From Isoetes taiwanensis (taxonomy: Eukaryota > Streptophyta > Lycopodiopsida > Isoetales > Isoetaceae), in assembly GCA_021234155.1 (NCBI GenBank), contig JAJEKV010000095.1, positions 3,794,621-3,858,620 of the forward strand: a DNA stretch of 64,000 nt. The letters run 5' to 3'. The notes under the pieces were generated by a model. The model worked only from the letters and a program-made list of their open reading frames with translations. It ran no database searches and was not told the DNA's origin. Numbering within the stretch: the stretch's first letter is position 1; the number at the start of each line of letters is the position of its first letter. The position numbers were made by a program, and so were the translations under genes. Below are positions 56,411 to 64,000 of this stretch, one piece after another.

Positions 56411-58942
56411 GAAGTATTCTTAGGATTTTAAACAGCCTAACATTTTTTTGCTTCACTTGGATCTCCTTATTGCAGCGTGATTTTGATTGCTTGCAGCGTC
56501 AACGACCTTCTTCTGCAACTGGCGATGCTTCTAGCGAAGGATTTCTGGCAACCGATTCAAGAAGAGCTTATTTTATATTTATGGTTCATCCGTAATAGGG
56601 TTTTTCTAAGGCAGCCAGATCATCTAAGTTTGTCGTTGCCCTAGAGCTTTCGTGCTGCATCAGAAATGGCCGATTACTATAGTAGGTCATCTTTATGAAC
56701 TCTAGAACATGTGCTTGCTGAGCCATCTGATCAATCAATCAGAAATATGGAAGACGGATTTGCACTGCCGATCAGAGAGAGGACTTCATTCCAAAAAATA
56801 ATTTTGCTTTTTCTTCATATTCTAACATGGCCAATCACATGGCTTTGTGATCTAAGCATGCTTGTTTGGGTCTATTGTTTAACGAATTGGCTGCATCAAA
56901 ATCATGGAATCCGATCAATGCATCTTGCCTTTGCAAGGGCATTTCGAAAAATAAGTTACATATTTTGTTGGCCACTCATCCACACAGAATAGGCTTTGGC
57001 TTTGAAGAATTGGCTATTGGCTAGAAATATTCCAGCTGATTTCTAAATATATTTTTACCGGTTGATACGTTTTTCTTGCTATTTGCAGAAAAGGGTCAGA
57101 AGATACACTATTGTGTGTGCAAGTGGAAGAATGTAACGATTAGCCAGCACTTAAAATGCTTCAATTCTATATTCCATCTTTGCCTATATGCTTTTCTCCT
57201 TGCACATCTATATGTTTTATGATATTATAATCTTTTCCTGTATTCTTGATCTTTCCAAGAAGAGGTCGTCTTTACCACAAAGCGTTTAAGGTAAATATTT
57301 GAACTCTAACCTTATTTAGGCTCTATTTGAACATGACTGATTATGTGATTATTGATCCCTTTTATTCTATAAGATAGCTACTGGTACTACGCAACTGAGA
57401 CTAGATTTGCTACTAGTTATGGCCTTCCTGATCGATGCTGCCAAATGTGATAGACTTAGATTTAAGTGAAACATCATTTCTTCTTAGAGATTGGATCAAT
57501 CTAATTCATATTCTATGCTCTTTAGATATATTACTCGAATGTTTTTTTCACTTTTTGTGACGTCCCCTACTCCTTATACGATGCACACATCGTATCAGAA
57601 GGTGGAGCATTCCCCCTGACAGCCAACTGGCAGGGGCCATCCACCTGACACCACTCCTAGTGGAATGAGCCAGCAAGGGAAGAGTGGATGTGTCATTCAC
57701 CCGTCTCCCATCGGGTCGACCTAGCTGCGGAAGCGTGAATAAACAAACATGAGCACATACTAACAGTATATAAATACAATCACCTCGAAGGGTGAACACA
57801 TCATAATCATCACATATACAACAACATCAACATGAACAATAGCAACATGGGGAATCCTACCCCGGGCTCTGACTCAAGGGGTTCGACTGACGGCTTGGGC
57901 CTCCAGAAGTCATTGCAGACAGAATTCATGGCAATGGATTTGGCTGGCATAAGAACATGGCTGTTGGGTAGTCCACTCCATCCGTCTTTGCCCTCTTAAG
58001 AAAATTAAGTTCAGAATCTGCCTTGAAGATGCTGGAACTGTTTTCATTTATATTGAATTATGGGGACTAGCAAATATGCGAGCCTTTCTTCAAACAACAA
58101 AGAGGAAACTTTCTTGCGAGATATGTATTCAAGCTTTCTTGCTTATAGGTGCTCCAAAAAGAGAATCCAATATGGAGATTGTGCTTGCTACAAGTATTTG
58201 TTGGATTGGGGCTAGCAAAAGCGCTGGCCCTCTCAAAAAGTTTAAAAAAGAAATTGCCAACTGTTTTCATGTGCAGATTCTAGAATACTGCATAATTTTA
58301 AATTTGAAAGAAGGTAGAAGCATAAACTTGAGTTATTTTAATGTATTTTCCATAAATGGAGTTTTTACTAGACTAATTTCAATAATGTAAAACATGATTC
58401 GGTTACTTCCAAGAAAAGATCTTTTGAAGATTCAAAGCCGTTACCATTACCTATTTAGATGGAAAACCTGGTAATAAACTTAAGTCCTTCATAACAAACA
58501 ATGGCTCATATAACAATACATTGATGATTTCAAAGGGCAATCACTATGAGTTGTGGAAATCTTTAAATTTATATCCAATAGTGCCTAGTGGTTTACAAAT
58601 GGAGAACCTCTTATCTTTCTTACTACATAAATTTGTTTTAATGAGAAACTTGTTCTGACATCAACAGTTCATGCGACAAGATATCCATGAACTGATTGGA
58701 ATACCACTATGAATTGTCTGATCTTTAAAGCTGAAGACACTAGTGGTTTACAACCTATACTATTAATTGGACACTAGGCCACTTAGCAATAAAACATAGC
58801 AATAAACCAAGAACACCACAAGAAAGAACTATAGCAATAAACTATACCAGCAAACCAAATGAGAAAAACTATGTGGATGTACCACATTGAAAAACCTTAT
58901 ATACGAATCTCACTATTTAACTGCATCTAGTAATTCAACATA

Positions 58943-58971
58943 CTAGAAACATGTGCCCGGCGATGCCGGGC
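58943..58971 (-). mobile_element. Helitron 3' terminus (minus strand)
   Basis: Read on the minus strand, the hairpin gcccggc-atc-gccgggc (58971-58955) is followed by acatgttt, then CTAG (58946-58943), then T. This is the same arrangement as the end at 34436, with a nearly identical hairpin. The element would extend to higher coordinates; its 5' end was not found. Confidence 0.7.
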
Positions 58972-60974
58972 ATTAGTTATGGGCGTCTGATGAATAGACA
59001 TAACGATAAAATTTGTAAAATATAAATGTGTCCATAGATATAATGGAATGCAAACTGTGAAGGGTTTAGGGAGGCTGGACATTAACCATAGGCGCATGAA
59101 GTGGGTAGGAATATGCTAATGTGTAGGACAAAATAGAATGGGCAGACGAAGGAGTGCATAGATGGAATTGGATTATATAGAGTTTATGGTATTATTGTTT
59201 GTGATGGTTTTGTATTTTGTGGATAGCATATCCAATGCATAGCAACACAATTGCAATTTGAAATTAAATATTGGCATTGTAGAGACATCTAATTGTAGTG
59301 GATTTATGTTGTGTCAGGTGTTTGTTGGGTATAATTGTGCACACACTTTTTAATTATATTGCTCTTTACTTTGGCTATCGGCCAATGTTAGCAATACTTG
59401 ATAACCAATTTGATTCCGGGATAGAAGAGTTAACAAATAGATAAATAAAACCAAGATCCCGTCTTTTCTATAAGAGAATCAAGATCTTTTTTAGTGCATA
59501 CACAAAGTTGCAAGAGGTCAAAGCCAACTTTTATTATCGCTATGCACACTTAATACCCTAACAGGGCTGGAACGAAAAGTGAGGGAAATTATAACCTAAG
59601 ATTCGTTCTTGCTTCCAAAGGAAACTCTGAGCTTTATGCCTCAGGGAACTGCAACCAAAGAAGTACCTCAAAGGTAGCAAATACAACTGAGAAAAATATG
59701 ATTTCTGAATTCTTAACAGAATATTTTATTTTCTAAGAATCAAACTTTGATGGTTCTAGAATGATCACGTCTTGCAGAAATGCCAATAAATGACAAAACC
59801 ACATTTTGTAGACTTACAAAATCAGACTTACAGAAATTATCCTTACTCAAAGGACATAAACGACAACCTAAGATGGGCTGGGAAGATGGGATGCTTGCTA
59901 AGATGCCTCTTCTTCCTGTTCCTGCATCGAATTTGAAAAGGACATAATGATTAGCCATTTGAAATGATAATAGGAGGAACAAACAGTAGAAGGAACACAC
60001 TATGATAGGATAATGGACTGCACAGCAAGTTGCCGGATCTCCCTGTTCCTTTGCAATTGTTAATTTTGTTAAAGCAGAGAAAGACACAAAGAAGATACAG
60101 CCTTGGAAAACTCATGCATAATATGCATGTGACTATGAAGCTCTTCTTTGAAGGCCATGGCTACCGAATACATTAATTTTTTCTTCAGCCTTAATCTAGC
60201 ACAAAAAACACAAAATCTCTCAATCTTTGAAGGAAGAGCTGCCAATCATGTTAGAAGTATTAGAAATAAAGCCAAAGATTTGAACCCAAGGAAACCAATT
60301 CTCATATTTCTGCTTTCCGCTCTTCCTTGATAAGTTGATGGCAGCGGCCTCCTACAAATTGGATAAATCCAAAACCCCTCCTTTGATGTTACAGTCTGGT
60401 GAAATCAGACCTGTCAATCTTCTTACAGTGCCCATTTGCTGCCCTGATCAGAATCCCTTCAGCCTTCATCCAACATTCGCTCAACAACTCGATCTCTGCC
60501 CTTTTTTAGCCGCAGGTACATCGACATGTCTTTCTTCCTGTCGACCTTTGCATAATCTTCTTCAGCCAAAGCAGAACCATAAACTGTGGACCTTAGAGCT
60601 CCTTTTACAGATTCAAAATATTCCTTAGAAGCGAATTCTGAAGCTGCAATCCTGCAAAAGAAAAGAGTCCTAAGAATATATCATGCATCACCATAAGTAT
60701 TCCAAGCTTTCAAAAATAATATCTCACCCCTGTCAATCATCGACACTACTCAGATGAAGGGAAAATTTTGTAGCTGTGCGGAGGAGTGAGGCGCACAGGA
60801 AAAATCGATAGCTGATGGAGGGAAGAATCGTAGCTGATAGAGGGAAGAATCGTAGAAACCCTAGAAACCCTGGGAAGATTTAGTGGAGGTGATCGAGGTG
60901 TGTGCTTGATCTCATTTCAAATCCGCATTCAAAGCCGGCAACTTGCGTCCCGCAAGAGGAACCGCAAACTCCAA

Positions 60975-60997
60975 GGGAACGCCGCAGCGGCGTTCCC
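60975..60997. repeat. GC-rich perfect palindrome (11-bp arms)
   Basis: gggaacgccgc and gcggcgttccc are separated by one base and followed by ggcacaaatttc. The layout parallels the palindrome at 33997-34020. Confidence 0.7.
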
Positions 60998-61708
60998 GGC
61001 ACAAATTTCAAAGCTCTCTCGTTTTAAAAAAGAAGATTAACCCACAAAGTAATATTAGTTTATTTTAGTAGTATAACACAAAAAATAACACAAGAAACTA
61101 ATAACAGTTTCTTTTTGGGGGCCTTGTGCTACGCCACAAAATTGAAAATTAAAATCTCTCACAGAAAATCTTAAATCCTATTTTTAGGCTTACTGAATTC
61201 TATAGCAAGAAATACAAACGAATAAGAAAAGGTGATGCAGGTATATGGAGGTCTCACCTATATTTCCTTGAGCTCTGCCCATCTACAAAGGTAAAATACC
61301 TCTGCAACTGCAACTAACACATTCATCTTATATAATAGGAACTTCTAAGAAAAAACAAAACTTTCATGCCTCCCACAGACACGATCTTAACTTTGAAGCT
61401 GCCTGTGAGAGCTGATTCCTGGCTCGCCAAAAGAACTCCTGCCTGCCATAACTGCTCTCTAATCTAGCCAAATATTCTATGCCCTGTTTTAGCAAACAAT
61501 AGGGAATTGAAAAAATAACATGGAACTATCTCTGTTCTTTGCCAGATTATGTTAAAACGGAGCACATTCTGATCAAAACGTCTGAAACACAAACCGCATC
61601 ATTGACTTAATAGATTATAACATAAAGAAGAATTCCTGCACACATGCAAAAGGCTCTCTCCCAGCAAAAGCCTAGTCTGTATGCAACACAATCTTACAAT
61701 CTTACCTT

Positions 61709-61880
61709 TCAAAAAACCACCACACACATCATAATCCATCGTAAAATCACCAGACTGTTTGGTCCTTTACCCATTGAACGAAACATTGCTTCCCCCAGCA
61801 TCTCCAGTAGGACAACTTCCAAGCTATAGACATCCTCTTTCCTTTTATCTAGCCGCTTTGGGTATATCCTGGCGCCAAGT
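61709..61880 (-). pseudogene. Receptor-like kinase scrap (subdomain IX)
   Basis: The minus-strand frame contains RLDKRKEDVYSLEVVLLEML, matching the DVYSFGVVLLEMLTG segment of plant receptor-like kinases, preceded by GARIYP. The flanking kinase motifs are missing, so it is a fragment. It differs from the kinase-GH18 kinase, which has DVYSFGIVCMEILTG. Confidence 0.55.
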
Positions 61881-62170
61881 AGTTGCAAATGATGGCGAAT
61901 AAAATTTACGCCAGACAAAAATTCAAGTTCTGACGGCCTCTTCTGTGCCTTGGAGAAGGGGAAATTGTTCGAGCAAGAAAATGGGCAAGAAAATAGTAGA
62001 TTATCTAGACCGTCCAATCTAACTTTCTAACTAAATCTGAGCCGTCTAATTTTAGGGCGTGATTCACGACACACCCTAAAACATTATAATATATGATGAT
62101 AAACTAGCATATAAAACCACATTCACATTTTAAAAACCACTTCAATATGTGGATTTTATTGTATTTTTGA

Positions 62171-62193
62171 AAAACCACTATCGTAGTGGTTTT
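62171..62193. repeat. Short perfect hairpin
   Basis: aaaaccacta and tagtggtttt are separated by tcg, in AT-rich DNA just 3' of the second GH18-like copy. Confidence 0.6.
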
Positions 62194-62247
62194 ATAGTGG
62201 TTATTTATAATGGTTAAATTTTTGGGCCCCTTGTGTATAACTCAGGA

Positions 62248-63420
62248 TTAGATGGAGTTGACAGAATATTCATGCATGATATGATCATGAACTATTTTAA
62301 GCATGGAGCAGGCCTTTGCTCCAGGACAAGAATTTATGTAAATGCCTCCCAAGTTATTGGTCTGGATATATGCTACTTTCTCTTTAATAGACCGAGCATT
62401 ATCATAAACACAAATCAGCCTTTTCTGTGGATGATAAGCATATGGTGCTTTAGCCTCCTCGTCCCACCTTTCCACAAATCCATGGCCGACCAATGCACTC
62501 GGACAAAGGTCGTATATAGGATTCGGCAGGTCTGATTGTGCAGGCTTGCCAATGTCATCAGCTTCGGGAAATCCGCAAACCGAATTAGCAGCGGCTATAA
62601 AGAGTTTAGAAGACTCAACCCCTGCAGGTATGTAGTATTTAACAGCGTTATCATAACTCCAATTTTGATGCGAACTTGAATACAAGTTGGATCCATGGTA
62701 AGCTTTTTCTTCTATGACAAGAGTGCGGTTCAAGTAAATTTTATTGACGGAATCGGACGCCAATATTTTAATTGGCGATTTGTCGTTTGTTGGTCTTCTA
62801 GAAGCACCTATGCAAATTACAAAACCTGAAGGCAATGCACGTTTCAGCCCCTCCAGCACAAGCATAAAATTTCCTCCATCTTCCTGTCTCGCAAGCACAA
62901 ACCTGTCAATTAGAAGGCCGTTGAAAATTGGATAAACAACTCTAACACAGAACTGATAAATCTTGTACGATTTATATTCGTAGAGAATGCATATGAAAAT
63001 TCGCCTCCTATGCAAAAAGAGAGATTAAGCTTCTTGCCTTGATCTACAACTAGCCTTTTGAATTGTCCAAAAATTCCCAAATCCTGCTAAAGATTTCCAA
63101 ACAAATGGTTTTGGGGTTAACGCCTGTACCAATAAAAGGGTTGCCTACACTATGCCAATAAAAGGGTTACCTCTCTTTGTGTGCTTCTTATCTTTGGTAT
63201 TAAACTTTGCTTTACTTTCACCAAAATCAGCAAGTTTGATAGTCAAACTCCTATCATCCGCTGTCTTCTTCACCAAGATATTGTTGGGCTTTATGTCCCT
63301 GTGAACCACATTCACTCTATGTAAATCCCTCAATCCCTTGGCAATTTGGAGCACAAGATCAATTGATTCATCCACGGAAAATGGAGTTTTTGGATTTTCC
63401 TTTTTCTTTACCTCTAGGAG
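62248..63420 (-). pseudogene. Second kinase plus GH18-like copy, internally deleted
   Basis: The kinase block (about 63420-63160) carries DLVLQIAKGLRDLHRV, HRDIKPNNILVKK and LADFGESKA, closely matching the copy at 51.7 kb. It then jumps, after HTKRGNPFIG, straight into the GH18 N-terminal region, having lost the activation loop, the C-lobe and the first GH18 strand. After frame breaks, the GH18 block (63015-62248) reads FNGLLIDR, then VLARQEDGGNFMLVLEGL, then HQNWSYDNAVKYY, CVYDNARSIKEKVAYIQ and LGGIYIN. The catalytic-motif region is deleted. The shared NPFIG word at the junction suggests deletion between short similar sequences. It is certainly a pseudogene, but it confirms the domain order of the first copy. 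Confidence 0.85.
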
Positions 63421-64000
63421 AGGGTGGCCATTGGCTGCACAGGTGCCAGTTAGGACGTCAAAAAAACCTTTTGCGGACGTGGAAAATGACCGAAAAAATT
63501 CTTAGATTAGACCATGTAGGCTCCCTTCTATGACCACATAGGCTCCGATGGTTACCAGACTGCATAGACGTCCTCGTATCAGTGTTACCAGATGACCTTA
63601 TTAATTGAAGCCTTGCCAGATGATGGAGCCTCCATCCTTGACAAATAATCTGTAAACTGGCTGCCTTGTAAATTGCCTGATGATGGAGGCTTTCCTTATA
63701 ACAGGCTATAAATCTCAGGTGAGTTTCTTTAGCTTATGCTTTCATCACTTTGAAGTTCATAAATCTGCAATATTTGTATAGGGAAATAACTTATGCTAAA
63801 AGAATAGGCTAGCAATCCATCTGCCTACGATTGTTGCAAATAGTAGTATTACTATTCCATAGGGCTGAATAGGGAAGTTCATGTTTGCTTCTTGTAGTAG
63901 TGGCTCTTTAAATGCTTATAAGCAGGAAGGTATGATCTGACTACTTCCTAATGTAGTGGTTTGGAGTAGTAAATGCTAATGGGATAAAGTAGTATAGATT
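63421..64000. other. Unassigned DNA at the window edge
   Basis: No open frame or repeat of note is seen. The gatgatggagcct / cctgatgatggaggct words near 63620-63680 are a weak duplication. Confidence 0.4.

Larger units (their letters stand above)
56420..61700. other. Unassigned DNA
   Basis: No gene is recognised. A 93-codon hydrophobic frame (56711-56992) and short frames at 58076-58390, 59740-60087 and 60148-60628 have no recognised motif. A GC-richer block at about 57555-57900, opening with tgtgacgtcccctactcc, looks like the end of an LTR-type element, but no partner is seen. Confidence 0.35.

Overview
The window looks like nuclear DNA of a seed plant, most likely a gymnosperm (conifer-like). 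Intron-containing plant genes with GT-AG and GC-AG splice sites are spread thinly among decayed copies of many transposon classes. No rRNA, tRNA, bacterial operon or CRISPR structure is seen. The species cannot be named from the sequence.

Layout. 1-8 kb: transposon-derived or unrecognised DNA, including a decayed Ty3/gypsy pol gene. 8.48-15.34 kb (minus): a complete 14-exon gene that I could splice in frame to 782 codons, an EGF/exostosin GT47 protein resembling Arabidopsis ExAD (At3g57630), which arabinosylates extensin. 15.7-17.5 kb (minus): a broken HAD/FCP1-like phosphatase gene. 17.9-18.55 kb (minus): an unknown 214-codon frame. 18.72-20.18 kb: a 1.45-kb near-pure purine tract abutting the 3' end of a truncated LINE (20.18-22.1 kb, minus). 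22-31 kb: duplicated non-coding DNA and an intact CACTA-type MITE. 31.3-32.3 kb (plus): the C-terminal exons of an NPG/TTC7-like TPR protein. 34.4 kb: a Helitron 3' end. 35-42 kb: a PIF/Harbinger cluster (broken DDE transposase plus divergent Myb/SANT-like gene) between direct copies of a (CT)n-bearing repeat family. 44.4-44.9 kb: a broken second copy of three exons of the exostosin gene.

44.99-52.77 kb (minus): the most interesting locus. An N-terminal helical region and a protein kinase with all its motifs are followed by a GH18 chitinase-like domain that lacks the catalytic glutamate. A full-length Ty1/copia element (46455-51521; identical 177-bp LTRs, 5-bp target duplication) has inserted inside kinase subdomain IX. 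A second, more decayed kinase plus GH18 copy lies at 62.2-63.4 kb in the same order and orientation, which suggests that the pairing is a gene family and not chance neighbours. 53-62 kb holds hairpins, a 301-bp foldback element with target duplication, an LRR remnant, a second Helitron 3' end and a receptor-kinase scrap.

Functionally, only the ExAD-like gene appears intact (Golgi cell-wall glycosylation). The NPG-like, HAD, kinase-GH18, LRR and transposase genes are truncated or broken. The window mainly records gene duplication followed by transposon disruption.
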